Positions 24,080 to 38,444 are shown, numbered from the stretch's first letter. The stretch is 64,000 bases of DNA from Brachypodium distachyon (GCF_000005505.3 NC_016131.3:28387001-28451000); one strand, 5' to 3'. Numbers and translations: made by a program. The notes: generated by a model not told the origin, from the letters alone.

Positions 24080-25517
24080 GTCTGTTGATCCACATTTTAG
24101 ATCTATACTTACATTAATTTCCTTGCGGAAAAAAGCTGAAAGTACAGGTTCCTCATCTTTACAATTATCTTTTTTTAATCAGAAAAGTGTTGTTTCAAGT
24201 ATACTGTTCTTGGTTGCTTACCTTTTTTGCTTTTAAAATTAAGGCCAAAACTAATGACGAGGCTCTACATCAGAAGTACATATGCCTTCTGTGCATAAAC
24301 GAGGTAAACATTGGGAATAGCTATTTAAAAAAAATTGACACGGTATTGTGCAGCAATGGCTCAGTACACAATGAAATTGCTGTTTGTTAAGACCATCTAC
24401 CTTAGTAATGTCCTCCATTGATGTGTAATTTGGCGTAGTTTTAAGCTTCTTGCTCGCTGGTTAAATACCTGATCTCCAAGAGAAGTTGTTTTGTGTTACA
24501 ATTTAAGAATTGGAGATATATTGAGAACTAGCTAAGTGTCTACAATGTTGTTGTAGTTCATTATATTATTTCGATTTTTATTTGACGAGTGATTCTTATA
24601 TAAGGAATATGTCCTCCTCCTTTTGCACTATTTCCTTTTTACTTGGCCCTAATCTTTGGAAAACCTGGTGCTAATTGTATATACGTAAGAAATATGTTAA
24701 TTATATTAGATTTGAGGTCCCTAATTCCATGTGTGAATTGTATAAACTGTGCAAAACATTACTTGTTTAAATTCTAGTTTGTAGCTAGGTCTCTAATGCT
24801 GGGTAACTGTTATTAAACTAATATTTTCACGTGTTGATCAGTTTTTCTTGTTAGCTGGATAGAAGTCCGTCGCCATGTGGAAAACAAGTCAATAGTGTCG
24901 TATACACGTTGACAGAAAGGATCTGCAATTGTATGTATGAATTATGATATGGTTGTGTATATGTATGGAAGAATACAATTGTTCCACATCGAGAGAGATT
25001 AATTCCAAGATGCAAAAACGATCACATGACAGTTAATTTGGATCTTGCACTATAATCTTGAGAATTTCTCAGATAGGATCATTTGTTGATGCTTTATAAT
25101 GGCGGAAACAAATAAAATTAAGCGAAGAACTCGAGAGGGAATTGCAGATCATGAGGCAGATGGCTATTTTTGTGTCACATATGCGCAAAAAGAGAGGCTA
25201 TATTTGTGTCCCTAGGTTCTTCGTTGTATTGCAGTTTCCATATCAATCTGACTTGGTCGCATGAGAAATTGATGGTTAAATAATTTGAATCTCTCATGTA
25301 GTATCAACTATTAGATATTATTTTCACCAAATATATTTCCATCGGAGAAGAAGAGGCTACAGAGGAAGCAGAAGAGAGGGGTGGGAGAATTTTTACACTT
25401 TTGTACACCCACTTAAACAGCAAAATCCGTATGAAAACAGGCCCACCAAAACAATGCCACGATAACAATCCGTAGAAACAAAAGCTTCATTTAACAGCGG
25501 CGCAACAAAGCACGCTT
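24080..25517. other. intergenic, AT-rich, no gene recognised
   Basis: A short exon-like stretch at about 24241-24303 (KAKTNDEALHQKYICLLCINE followed by GT) follows the glutathione reductase relic, but I do not recognise it. The rest is AT-rich and holds no feature I can support. Confidence 0.35.
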
Positions 25518-25695
25518 ATCCATGGTAGTTGTAGTCCGTATGCGATCCAAAGATCACGATTCACGCGTGACGGACGGACGACGCGTGCCACACCACAACT
25601 AACGGCATCCATGGTAGTTGTAGTCCGTATGCGATCCAAAGATCACGATTCACGCGTGACGGACGGACGACGCGCGCCACACCACAACTAACAGC
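25518..25695. repeat. 89-bp near-perfect tandem duplication
   Basis: Two adjacent copies (25518-25606 and 25607-25695) begin ATCCATGGTAGTTGTAGTCC and end ACCACAACTAAC. They differ at only a few positions (GCGTG/GCGCG, AACGGC/AACAGC). It lies about 0.7 kb upstream of the polyubiquitin TATA box. Each copy contains TCACGCGTGACGGACGGACG. Confidence 0.9.
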
Positions 25696-25717
25696 GTGAG
25701 CCAGCGTCCAAACTCCG

Positions 25718-26237
25718 GATGGCAACGGGGACGAAACCCGTCGGGTAGTCACTGCCCAAACCCGTCCCCGCAACCTTCATCCCAAACCCGTCCCCGTTTC
25801 CGGTCGCGGGTTTCAGTTTTCTACCAGACCCGTCCCCATCGGGTTTTTCATCCCCGTCGGGAAATCCGAACCCGCCAGCATTTCAGCACCAAGCCAAAGT
25901 TGCAGCAGCAACATGAATAAAAAACAACCCGTTTCAACACCAAGATAAAACAAAACATTATAATTTAGACAACATTTCACACGTATAACAATAACATATA
26001 GTTCTCACATATAACAACACCATTTCACACATAAAACAACACCATTTGGGATAAAAATATGGGCTATATCAGGCCATTTTTATGGGCCATATTGAGTTTT
26101 CGTGGGTTTCACAGGTACCGGATTTGTAGAATGCTGAACCGGGTTTGAACCGTAAAATCCGCGGGTATTGAATTTGACCCAATCCCGTCGTCCCCTGGTG
26201 GGGTAAAAACACCATCTTGAGTCCAAACGGCCACCAA
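25718..26237. mobile_element. hAT-like insertion upstream of polyubiquitin
   Basis: A block rich in ACCCGTCCCCG-type repeats and AT-rich ACAACACCATTT repeats is bracketed by the 10-bp direct repeat CCAAACTCCG (25708-25717 and 26238-26247). GATGGCAACGGGGACGAAAC at the left and the CCCGTCGTCCCCTGG block near 26187-26201 resemble the ends of plant hAT-type elements. The inverted ends are imperfect, so the class is tentative. The direct repeat length is close to the 8 bp expected of hAT insertions. Confidence 0.45.
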
Positions 26238-26425
26238 CCAAACTCCGACGGCAACAAACAAACGGCGTTGCTTTGCTCCTCGGTATCTCCGTGACCGCTC
26301 AATCTCCCGGCTGTTTCCCCGGAATTGCGTGGACTCTCTCATCCACACGCAAACCGCCTCTCCCTCCTCTCTCGTCCTATCCGCCCCGGTGCCGTAGCCT
26401 CACGGGACTCTTCTTCCTCCCTTGC

Positions 26426-26533
26426 TATAAAATCCCCGCCCCCTCCCGTCTCCTCTCCACACATCCAAACTCTCAATCGCACCGAGAAAAATCTCCTAGC
26501 GATCGAAGCGAAGCCTCTCCCGATCCTCTCAAG
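26426..26533 (+). promoter_or_regulatory. polyubiquitin core promoter and 5'-UTR exon 1
   Basis: TATAAAA at 26426-26432 stands at the right distance from a C/T-rich start region around 26455-26465. A short non-coding exon follows up to the GT of the long intron at 26534. This is the known layout of strong constitutive grass polyubiquitin genes. The exact transcription start is inferred. Confidence 0.8.
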
Positions 26534-28769
<2,236 letters not shown>

Positions 28770-29016
28770 GTGCCTGTCCATGGACTTGCTTCTGTCTGGG
28801 TTCACAAGTCTGGTTCAGGGTGTCCTCCGGTGGAGTTGTCGCGTGTCTGAGTCTTATCTTTGATCTGATCGTGTGTTTGTTCCTACAGTACTGTCGTCAG
28901 TGTTATGCCTGTGTACCAGAACTTCTGCTGCGGTAGCAGCGTTATGAACTATTATGATGAATAAGTGAGCCCGTGTGTAATTCTACTGTCTGACATCTGT
29001 TCGCTGTTGTGGTCTT
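28770..29016 (+). other. polyubiquitin 3' UTR
   Basis: GT/CT-rich DNA typical of plant 3' UTRs follows the stop. GATGAATAAGTGAG at about 28956-28969 holds the best near-canonical poly(A) signal (AATAAG). The cleavage site is not determined. Confidence 0.5.
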
Positions 29017-29183
29017 GTTCTGCAGTTCTTCACTGTTTTAAGTTATCCTACTGCATTTTATATCTGCTTTCGCTTTAGGTGTAAAGTGCTTACGTTCTTT
29101 CGTTGTTGTTCTGCAGTTCTTCACTGTTAAGTTATCCTGCTGCATTTTACTACTATCTGCTTTCTTTCGGTGTAAAGTAATTA
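29017..29183 (+). repeat. direct duplication of about 80-90 bp after polyubiquitin
   Basis: GTTCTGCAGTTCTTCACTG...GGTGTAAAGTGCTTAC (from 29017) recurs from 29108 as GTTCTGCAGTTCTTCACTG...GGTGTAAAGTAATTAC. The two copies are adjacent and differ by short indels. Confidence 0.85.
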
Positions 29184-29185
29184 CT

Positions 29186-29319
29186 TCCTCCGACGTCTCA
29201 AGTTTGTTAATTTGGATGTATCTAAACATGTATAGATGCATTCAAATGTATCTAAACATAACTTAATGCATAGATGCATTCAAATTTGGTCAAAGTTAAG
29301 ACATTCTTTGTTGAACGGT
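29186..29319. mobile_element. Stowaway-like MITE (diverged)
   Basis: It begins CTTCCTCCGACGTCTCAAG and, in reverse complement, its other end reads CCGTTCAACAAAGAATGTC, with GTATCTAAACAT-type inner sequence typical of this group. TA is present at the left flank. The arms are weakly matched. Confidence 0.55.
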
Positions 29320-30021
29320 GTTCAGGACCAACTAGAACTGTACGTACAGCAGCTTGGAGCTGCGATGCTGCCTGAGGTTTTAAGCTGATTTTGGTGTTAT
29401 TTAGATTGCTTTGTCATTCTGGTAGGTTTTTTACTAGCAAACTGCAAGTTCATCGTCATCTGTTTGCTGTGTTGTCAGTGTGCCTGAGTTCAATTTCTGC
29501 ATATTTGTAGAGCCGCTGTCCAGTTTCTGGCACACTGCTTTGGCAAATTATTTTTCCATGCCTTTTTGTGCCGAACATTAACCAGTCTCTTAAGCCTTGC
29601 CCCCAGCTGGTGTCACTGTTTGCATCAGCAATTAGCTAAAAATCGCACGCCGAATGTGGGTGATGGGCATGCACATTGCTTTGTCGTTCTACAAATTGAG
29701 TATCAGTACTAAATACTACTCGCTTTGTCATTGCGGTACCTTTGTGTTTTATATCTGTATAAGAGAACAAATCATAGGGATACAATATCTAGACTAGAGT
29801 GGTCCTGAACTGGATCAAGTAAAGATCGACGAGAACATACTGTATTCTGTAGGTGTTCTTCATCATCTATCGTTGAGAACAAACTGAAATGGTGGGCTGT
29901 GTAGTACTAGTGGCCTGGTCCCAGGAGACATAGTCCATAGAAGGAGATGGAAACTTTGTAACTTTTGTTTTTTTCAGATTAGAATCTGCCCTTTCCCTGT
30001 CCTCAACCTTTGCTGAGTTTG

Positions 30022-30241
30022 TGTTAAGATTAATTAGATTAATGTTAATCATCTCTTGTAATTAGCACCGAACGGTGTGAGCAAACCGTCGGGCTTGCAC
30101 GCCTTGCACGTGCACGTCTCTTCCTGGACGGACGCGACCGTTGCTCGCATCCCTTCGGAGAAGACATGACCCTTTGTAAGCCTATATATTGGGCACAGCA
30201 TCATGGAATAAAGACAGTTTCATTCTCATCACAATCTAACA
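30022..30241 (+). repeat. 5' LTR of the 3.3-kb copia element
   Basis: It starts TGTTAAG and ends CTAACA, and it carries CCTATATATTGGGC (TATA box) near 30181-30194. GTTATCAACAC directly after it resembles the tRNA primer sites used by many plant copia elements. Confidence 0.9.
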
Positions 30242-30604
30242 CGTTATCAACACTGCTCTGCCGAGAGCAAAACGGGAAGAAACGAAGAGGAGAACCGAAG
30301 AAGGGGAAAGAAGAACACCAAGAGGTGAGATGGAGATGAACATTACCGTCTCGTTTTCCCCTGGCTTCCCTGCCCCACGTCGTCACCGTCGCCGTCTATT
30401 ATCAAGTACCTAGAGCCCCTAACAGGGGATCTATTCACAACCCGTCACGCTGATTGCATCTTTAATGAGGACCATTTCTCGGCATTAGGGGGAGATTTCA
30501 AGTATCAGAAAGAATGCCAGGAAATCAATTGAAATGCCCAAGACATTTCCTCCTCAGATCCACGTACTCAAGAGACTGAACTCCAAGTTTAGAAAATAAT
30601 CAAT

Positions 30605-32708
30605 TTGCAACACATTGCAAATAATCTGCCAGATTCATTTACTGACTATAAAGGTGTTAGAAAATCCTACAATCCTGCGAGAAATGCGGCGGAAAGAGTG
30701 GAGGTACCAATTAAAACCACTCAACCTCCCGTTCAAAATAAGAGGGGGAGAAGTACGACTGCAACCCAGGATCCTGCTCCTCGCAAGCAACAAAGGAAAC
30801 AAAAGAAGAAATCCTCCGAATCAGTAAATGCAAGTCAACTCCACATTGATAAACACCAAACGGGCAATATTCACCCGGTGGAAGGGCAACCTCCACAACC
30901 CAGTTCAGTGGTGCACACATTAACTGGGACATCGGAATACCCAGACTCAATCGTATTGGGAGATAACGATCAGTCACTAAGGGTAAATGAAATTTCCACC
31001 AACTACATTGATTCCGGAGAACTATATGACCGAAAGTCTACAATTGTCGACCTATATTTCTCAATTACGATTGCAAACAACCTTCAAAATGATCATGATC
31101 CAAAGACCATGGCTGAGTGTGAAAAACGCTCCGACTGGCCTCAATGAAAGGATGCAATCCAAGCAGAAATTGCCTCGCTTAACAAAAGGAAGGTATTCAA
31201 TGACGCAATACCTACACTTCCCAATGTTTTCCCTGTGGGATTCAAATGGGTTTTCATCCGGAAACGGAATGAGAACAATGAGGTGGTGAGATACAAAGCA
31301 AGGCTTGTAGCGCAAGGTTTCACGTAGAGACCTGTCATTGATTTCAATGAAACATACCCTCCAGTAATGAGTGGGATCACTTTCCGATATCTTATATCTT
31401 TGGTAGTCCAAAATCATCTATCCATGCAGTTGATGGATGTAGTGACCGCATATCTTTACGGGTCACTTGATTCGGATATTTACATGAAGGTTCCTGATGG
31501 AATCCCTATCCCGAATCCTAACGCAAAACGCAACATGTATTGTGTAAAACTGAATAAGTCATTATATGGCTTAAAACAGTCGGGACGGATGTGGTACAAC
31601 CAACTTAGTGAGTTCCTTTTACAAAAGGGTTACTTCAATAATGATGATTGTCCATGTGCTTTTATTAAGAAATCCTCGACATGATTTTGCATCATTTCTA
31701 TGTATGTCGATGATATTAACATTATCGGCAACTCACAAGATATTGATGAAGCACGCAATCACCTAAAAATGGAATTTGAGATGAAGGATTTGGGTAAAAC
31801 CAAATTTTGCTTGGGTCTTCAACTTGAGCACCTTCCTTCAGGTATTTTGGTTCACCAAGCCGTTTACATCCAGAAAATATTGGAGAAATTTAATATGGAC
31901 AAATCATATCCATCTAAAACTCCCTTGGTCGTTCGATCTCTAGACGTAGAGAAAGATCCATTTAGACCAAGGGAAGATGGAGAAGAGATATTGGGACCTG
32001 AGGTTCCTTATCTCAGTGCCATTGCAGCGCTTATGTATCTTGCGAACTGCACCATGCCTGATATCGCATTCGCAGTGAATTTGCTCCAACCAAACGTCAT
32101 TGGATGGGAGTCAAGAATATCTTTCGATATCTCCAGGGCACCAAAAATCTTGGTTTATTTTTTCAATTTCAGAGAAATCTCAACTCTAATATGATTGGAT
32201 ATGCTGATGCTGGATCTTGTCAGACCCTCACAATGCCAGATCACAAACGGGCTTTGTGTTCCTTCATGGTGGAACAGTTATCTCATGGAAGTCTTCCAAA
32301 CAGACCCTAGTGGCTACATCCACTAATCATTCTGAAATCATATCCCTATATGAGGCATCATGCGAATGCGTGTGGTTACGAAAAATGATAAACCACATAC
32401 AACAGTCATGTGGTATTGGTCCCATTGGAGCAGCAACCATTATCTATGAAGATAATGCAGCTTGTGTTGCACAAATGCAAACAGGTTATATTAAGAACAA
32501 CATCACTAAGCATATTGCCCCCAAATTGTTTTATCTTCGTGAACTTCAGCAGAGTGGGGAAATAAACATTTTGCAAGTCAAATCATGCGATAATCTCGCT
32601 GATCTATTCACGAAATCTCTACCAAGTTCAACATTCGAGAAATACGTTTCTGGAATTGGTATGAGACGAGTTCGAGACTTGCATGGGTCAGGGGGAGTAC
32701 CTTCCTGA
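30605..32708 (+). pseudogene. copia polyprotein remnant (post-integrase linker, RT, RNase H)
   Basis: The 5' part (to 31147) reads LPDSFTDYKGVRKSYNPARN and a basic stretch, which is the linker after integrase in copia polyproteins. RT follows with YKARLVAQGFT then a TAG, LMDVVTAYLYGSLDSDIYMK, LNKSLYGLKQSGRMWYNQL and, after a TGA, the catalytic MYVDDINIIG at about 31700-31729. RNase H follows with GFVFLHGGTVISWKSSKQTL and NLADLFTKSLP, ending at TGA near 32708. Frames change at least three times. No zinc knuckle, protease or integrase core is present, so it could not have moved itself. Confidence 0.9.
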
Positions 32709-33137
32709 AAATATAACTTATTCAAACATCATATTACACTCTTTTTCATTTTATGAGTTTACTCATGTGGTTCTCATCAAAGGTTTTTAATGAGGTAATA
32801 TCAACACAAGTACAAATGTCGTACCTCCCATTTTTCCCCACGGGACTTTTTAAAGGATGTATACTTGACATTTTTATTGTTCTCTAAAATTCACCATGAG
32901 TTTTTCCTTCAAAGGTTTTTCTCGTATGGGCAATCATGAAGACAATAACCATTATATGTTGCATAATTTTCTTTTTATTTTTCCACTGGGTTTGAAGGAA
33001 TTTTAGCAACATATCATACACCATTCTCCTCATATTTTTCCCACAGGGTTTTTGGAGGAGATCTCTATTCAAGATGATGAACCACTAGCAAGGACAAGAC
33101 ATGAGCACCGAACGGTTGCCTGTGAGCAATTTGCCAG

Positions 33138-33362
33138 TGTTAAGATTAATTAGATTAATGTTAATCATCCCTCGTAATTAGCACCGAACGGTTGCCTGTG
33201 AGCAAACCGTCGGGCTTGCACGCCTTGCACGTGCGCGTCTCTTCCTGGACGGACACGACCGTTGCTCGCATCCCTCCGGAGAAGACACGGCCCTTTGTAA
33301 GCCTATATATTGGACACACCATCATCGAATAAAGACAGTTTCATTCTCATCACAATCTAACA
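33138..33362 (+). repeat. 3' LTR of the 3.3-kb copia element
   Basis: This is the second LTR copy, with the same ends. It carries a 5-bp longer GGTTGCCTGTGAGC segment than the 5' LTR. The same GCACCGAACGGTTGCCTGTG string also occurs just before it (about 33105-33124), a small local duplication. Confidence 0.9.
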
Positions 33363-34719
33363 GTTTGTACATATTTTCCCCTTTATTAATATGTAAAGGC
33401 AGATCACCTGCTAATTTCCGTCAAAATAAATCAGCTCTTCCCTATGTGATACGTTAGCTATTTGTGCTTGAGTTGCTATTTGATCCGTTGGGATGGTGGC
33501 TTGTTCTATTTTAATCCGCTGGGAGACTATACCAAGCATAACATATGTCCTCGGAGAATTTCATGTCACAGGAGGACAAATGATCCACACGCTCCATGCC
33601 ATCCACTTAATTATTTCCAAGGCTTCATTTTGAGTGTCAAAAAGTTTAGTGTCGTTTACTCCTGCGTATTCTGTCTACTCCATGTCATGTTGTCGTATTT
33701 ACTCTGCGTGCTTTAACCCCATTATTTCGTACTCTTCATTTACAACCACCACCTCTTTATTGATATCTACATGGCCACCATGTTATAAATTCAAACTCGA
33801 TGATGCGATTTCTAAACGCATCCTTATAATCAGTTGGCAAGATATAGCGATTCAGAGCTCGGCCACAAATATATATCTCAGCTACTCAATCCACCAAGTT
33901 TACCCTTGACAAGATTGTTGATAGATAGACCTCCGATATGAGACAACTAACCTCTTTTACCTCCCTCAATTCAGCATGGGAAGCATGGGGACAAACACAA
34001 GTGCTACCCCAACGCTTTGGTTGGGCAAACTAAAAAGTATTTCATTCTTGGTCTTCTATCACTCGGTATGGTGTCCCTTTACCTGACGTAGGATTAACCA
34101 TGCATGTGACGATACAATCCAGCGCAGCACAATGCTATTGTGGATGGGGACTCATTAGGGTAGATTGTTGGTACTTGTTTCGTGTTTCCTCGTTACCATC
34201 GAGTTGCATTGGTATCCCAAGACACTACTTTGCCCAATTCAGATTTGAATCATAGTCGTCGAGCTAGCTTGTATTCTTGCGAGGCTTGTTCTGACTGAAG
34301 TGGATTTTCTCCATCTAAGTGGATCAAGCAGAGGTGGAGCGAACACAGGGTGGAGGGCAAAAGATGAGATTGCAGATGAAATGTAAAAATATTCGGCAAA
34401 AATTAGAAAACATAGCATCGCTGACATGGACTAAGGTTCTCGGGTGCATTTGGTCCGGTTATTCTGAAAGATTCAAAAGATGAATTTAATAATAAAAAAA
34501 CTCGAAAAAAACACCTCACATGTAGATACTAGAACAAGGTATGCTTCTACAAATTTTCATGAGAAAATGAATCATTTATAATGTGCATAAAAGTCCAGAA
34601 TAAGGAGGTAAAAAAGCATCTTGAGTTGGATTTTCTTCGACTTTATTCCATATGTTGTGAAAATGAGAATTTTTTCTTGAAGTTTAGCATCTGTTCTAAA
34701 TACTCAGTCATGTGTAATA

Positions 34720-34824
34720 CTCCCTCCGTCCATATTAAGTGATGAAATATTACATGTATATAGACGCTTTTGGGTATAGAGACATCATATTTGGACAAAT
34801 TTGAGTCACTTAATATGGGCTGAG
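34720..34824. mobile_element. small Stowaway-type MITE
   Basis: Left end CTCCCTCCGTCCATATTAAG and right end, in reverse complement, CTCAGCCCATATTAAGTG pair well and are flanked by TA (34718-34719 and 34825-34826). The length is about 105 bp. Confidence 0.85.
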
Positions 34825-34963
34825 TATATGATTTTTTTTGTCAAAATATTTTTTTCTGTCAAATTTTTTCTGTACGAATTTTTTTTCGTCATGAGAGAGC
34901 ATGTACCCAAGACCACATTGTGGTTTTCGACCATCATATGTCTGACAACAACATTACACTACT

Positions 34964-35282
34964 AGCTCCTTTGGCAACCAAGAATTCATTTCATTTGATC
35001 AAATTGAAATGAAATTCAATTTTTGATAGGACTTCATTTGGTTGAATTTGAATTCCGGGTTAAAAAAACATGTTTGTCTACCACATGGAATTGAAAAATG
35101 AGAGACAATTTTAGAGAAATGATAGCTTTTAGAGAGGAATTGAGGCTAGTTATAATGTGATTCCATGGAATTTGAGATTGAATTCCTGTTGCTAATTCCG
35201 TGCCAACCAAACAAGTTGTTTTTTTAAATTAAAAATGAATTCTGCAATTCTATGCCCAAATGATGGATACCAAACGAGCTGT
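34964..35282. mobile_element. MITE with TTTGGcAaCCAA-type ends
   Basis: AGCTCCTTTGGCAACCAAG at the left and, in reverse complement, AGCTCGTTTGGTATCCATC at the right form inverted ends. Inner sequence is full of GAATTC-, AATTCC- and GGAATT-type words pairing across the centre. It fits a PIF/Harbinger- or hAT-derived MITE. The target duplication is not clear. Confidence 0.6.
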
Positions 35283-36084
35283 ACTATGAATTTGTCTCAA
35301 AACATTAATATAAAATCTCTTTGTATAGCATCTGAATTTTCAGCACTAGGATTCTCGAGTATTCGAATTAGCGAAGGCACTGCTAGTTAAGAAGAGTTAA
35401 ATCTCTTAGGCTCATCTCATCCGCGTGTAACTGATAGCTAATGACTATGCAAATCTTTGGCAAATGACCTAGTGATGAGTTGACCGGACGGTGCAGACGT
35501 GCGGCAAGCCGGCAACGATCAGCAGCGGCTGGCGTAGTGGAGCTGTTTGAAACGATCGAGTAGCGGACGAGCAGATCAGCAGATGAACCGATGATAGGTG
35601 GCTGCTTGGCAGATGGAGTTTGGAATTTGTGAAAGGACCAAAACAGAGTCCTCAAAAACAAAGCCGCTCAATGGAGCGAAACAGAGTCTTCAAAAACAAA
35701 GCTGCTACCACAAGGTCGTGGGAGGCCCGGGCCTGATCAGAAAAGAGAGCATTGTGACGAGCAAGGTGCTTCTTCGTAGTATCAAGGATAATTCTTCTAT
35801 GCCAGTGAATCATTGGCCAGTACCAGATCAACCATGGACACGATGGCATGCACCAATGTATTTCTTATGTTTATTTAGGGGTAAAGGTGGACGCTTTATT
35901 GATTAAAAACAAGTTCCTATCTCAACAAGAATCGTTTGGATAAAATCCAAAAGCGGAAGGGAATTGTTAGGGTTGATTGTTGGTACTTTTGTTTAGTGTT
36001 TAGTAGACTACAAGCTAAGCAACATTTTTCTCCACTCCACTCCACCTCGTGCTCTAATTAATTCAACCTGATTATTGCTATTCA

Positions 36085-36540
36085 TTGCTCGGACAATCTA
36101 ATGGGCAAACGTGCCCACCTGTGCTCTACCGTGCGGCGCCCTTGAAGATTCGTGCGGGGACATCCTGCGGCTGCAGCGCGTTCTCCCCTTCCTACCTCTT
36201 CCCCCGCGCCCTGTGTCTTTTTTCCTCCCCATCCCATTTCACGGACGAGCAGCACGGGCTGGGGACGGAGCAGCGGCGGCGAAGCCTTGCGGGCCGAGGG
36301 CGGAGCAGGAGGTTGCGGTGGCGGAGCCGCACGAGACGAGGGGCGGAGCAGCACACGCAGCAGCGGCGGAGCCCTACTGGCCGGGGTCGGAGCAGGGAGG
36401 TTAGGGACGGAGCAGCGCTCGCGGAGCCCCCTCGGGCCGAGGGCGGAGCAAGGAGGCCGGGGGCGGAGAGCAGCGCGCGCACAACGGCGGAGCAGGGCAC
36501 TGCGATACGTGGCCGCCGCTGGTGTCCGTGGCAGCGTATG
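36085..36540. repeat. GC-rich degenerate short repeat (GGGCGGAGCAG-like)
   Basis: Words of the form GGGCGGAGCA recur many times between about 36255 and 36490 with spacing of roughly 35-45 bp, giving several overlapping Arg/Ala/Gly-rich open frames on both strands. I see no domain in any of them, so I describe it as a degenerate repeat and not as a gene. Confidence 0.5.
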
Positions 36541-37063
36541 CAGTTTAGTTTGGCAAATCAGATGTCCATGATCGTGTTGGTATCATTAACTCTCTGGTTC
36601 ATCAAAAGTGATTTTTCAGTTGTGTGGTTTTGCATTTTCTTTGGGGCATATTTGCCCAGTTAAATCGCATAATTACTTCCCATGTACTACTGGCATTTAG
36701 CATGTTGGTTCTGATCTGGTTGCATTCCCTTTAGCCTCACAAGTCGACGTGCGTCTGACGAACAGCCATAGGGCTCATTTTCATGATGCTTGCTTGAAGG
36801 TTCAGATGGCAAGGAGGACATGAATACTACTACCCAGCTATTCCATCACTTTTAAAAGCATACATGTGCCCGGATGATAATTGATCAGGAGGCAAAGATA
36901 TAAGGATGTTCAGACTTTGCTAGCTGCTAAAACCATGGCAAGGCAGATGCTGCGCACGAGCGGGCGCGGCGGCGCAGGACGATGGAGGGGGAGTAGCGGC
37001 AGGCTGCGGCATCCGGGTAACCGGGCGTGAAGGCAGAGCTGCACGTCACGGCGGTAGCGGCGC

Positions 37064-37310
37064 ATGAAGTCTGGCCCGACGCCCCAGTGCCACCCTCAGA
37101 CAGACGCCCCTTTCAACCCGAGCAAATCCACTACATACAGAGCCTTCACCGGCGGCTCCTCAACCTGCCGGGTGCCGCCACTCGGCCCTATGCCAATGGC
37201 AACACCGTCGCCGGCGACCAGTGCGAGCGCCGCGTCCGGCCAATACCCTGCTGGCGCGGCGCCCTCGGCCGGCACATACATCTTCACGCTCAACCCGGCC
37301 AACTCCTAGA
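37064..37310 (+). pseudogene. aspartic protease (nepenthesin-like, A1) fragment
   Basis: One frame reads CHPQTDAPFNPSKSTTYRAF and GGSSTCRV, which matches the C...PxFDPxxSSTYxxxxC segment that follows the first active site in plant nepenthesin-like proteases. A second frame reads YANGNTVAGDQ, in the position of the YGDGS-TVGDF motif. The first frame then gives TYIFTLN, like the TLTL strand that follows. Two frame changes are needed and both DTG/DSG active-site regions are missing, so this is only a fragment. Confidence 0.5.
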
Positions 37311-37320
37311 TACAAAAAAA

Positions 37321-37945
37321 CTGGTAACCAAATGATATTAGCAGTCCGATGATATTAACCTTGTAAATAAGTCACCATAACCTGGTGACCTAGTGATACT
37401 AACCTGGTAAAACAACGACCTTACCTGATAACCAAGTGATATTAACCTGATAAACAAGTGAATATAATCTGGTAACCAAGTGATATTAACTTGGGAAACT
37501 GTGACAATAAGCTGGTAACCAAGTGATATTAACCCGGTAATCAAAAGACCATAACCTGGTAACAAAGTGATATCAACCTGTTAAATCGTGGCTATAACTG
37601 GTAACCAAGTGATTAACCTGATAAACAAGTGATTATAACCCGATAAACAAGTGACGACCGTAACCTGATAAACACGTGGTATAAACATGGTAAACAGGTG
37701 ACCATAACTTGATAAACACGTGATAGTCTTTACGTAGGTGCACGTTGATGCTAAGTAAACTGGTAAACAAGTGACTACAACCTGGTAATCAAGTGATATC
37801 CAACATGATAATCATGTGCTCATAATCTGGTAAACAAGTGATTTAGCATTGTAACCATGTGATCATAATCCGGTAAGCAAGTGTCTTAACATGGTAAACA
37901 ACCTGGTAATAATCCGGTAAACAAGAGATCATGACCCGGTAATTT
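37321..37945. repeat. degenerate 22-bp minisatellite (about 28 units)
   Basis: Variants of GTGATATTAACCTGGTAAACAA repeat head to tail across about 620 bp, often as 44-bp dimers that alternate a GATATTAAC unit with a GACCATAAC unit. It directly follows the aspartic-protease fragment. There is no spacer/repeat regularity of a CRISPR type and the units are too diverged for recent expansion. Confidence 0.9.
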
Positions 37946-38444
37946 CTGACGAAAAATAGAAGTTGTCTAGACATATCAATGTGGGATCTATTTTTGTGGA
38001 TCTTGGCACGATTTAAAGAAGATAAAAAAAGATTGTCACTCAGGTGCACGATTTAATAGATAAAAGCTTTTTGAAATTTCCAAACGGAAAATCACATAAA
38101 TTTAGATAAACTATACGAATCTAACGATGAAGACGGATTGTGAATCGGACACACGGTTTGAGTTATAAAATAATTTGAACGTACAAAATTAACTAGCAAA
38201 AAAATGCTCAAGTAATCAGCTTCTTGTATGCACCTGGCCACTTCAATCAGCGTTGCGTTGCTTTTTTTTTTAAGGGAAATTGCGTTGCGTTGCTGCATGC
38301 GCGTGAAGACTTGCACTCGGCCAGCCTGGCTGCTTGGCCGCGCGAGAGGAAGGTAGCAAGGTGGCCAGCATGGGAAAATCAGCTGAACCGCGCTTACACT
38401 CGCACTGAGGGCGCCGCACGCTAACGCTCAGATGCGACGTCGCT

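Larger units (their letters stand above)
30022..33362 (+). mobile_element. complete but coding-defective Ty1/copia element with TSD GTTTG
   Basis: LTRs of 220 bp (30022-30241) and 225 bp (33138-33362) begin TGTTAAGATTAATTAG and end AATCTAACA. They are flanked by the 5-bp repeat GTTTG at 30017-30021 and 33363-33367. Between them is a shortened polyprotein: gag, protease and most of integrase are missing, and RT and RNase H remain with several stops. By eye the LTRs differ at about ten substitutions plus one 5-bp indel, so the insertion is not recent. A related sequence without the insertion exists in module copy B at about 39400, which confirms the borders. Confidence 0.93.
29590..34320. repeat. 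module copy A (interrupted by a copia element)
   Basis: This is the first copy of a degenerate non-coding module that recurs across 29.6-47.4 kb. It comprises 29590-30021 and 33368-34320, split by the copia insertion. Recognisable landmarks are AATGTGGGTGATGGGCATGC, AGTATCAGTACTAAATA, TGTGCTTGAGTTGC, CACACGCTCCATGCCATCCA, ACAAATATATATCTCAGC, AGGATTAACCATGCATGTGA and GTAGATTGTTGGTACTTG. The same landmarks in the same order occur in copies B and C. No open reading frame is shared by the copies. The TATATA-containing segment and the later CTATAAAG segment seen in other copies look promoter-like. Confidence 0.75.

Noticed and set aside
36085..36663. 192-codon frame in GC-rich DNA as a gene
   Set aside because: The frame arises from a degenerate GGGCGGAGCA repeat; competing frames exist on both strands and no domain is seen.
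37321..37945. CRISPR-like repeat array
   Set aside because: The units are diverged head-to-tail minisatellite copies without unique spacers, and the genome is eukaryotic.
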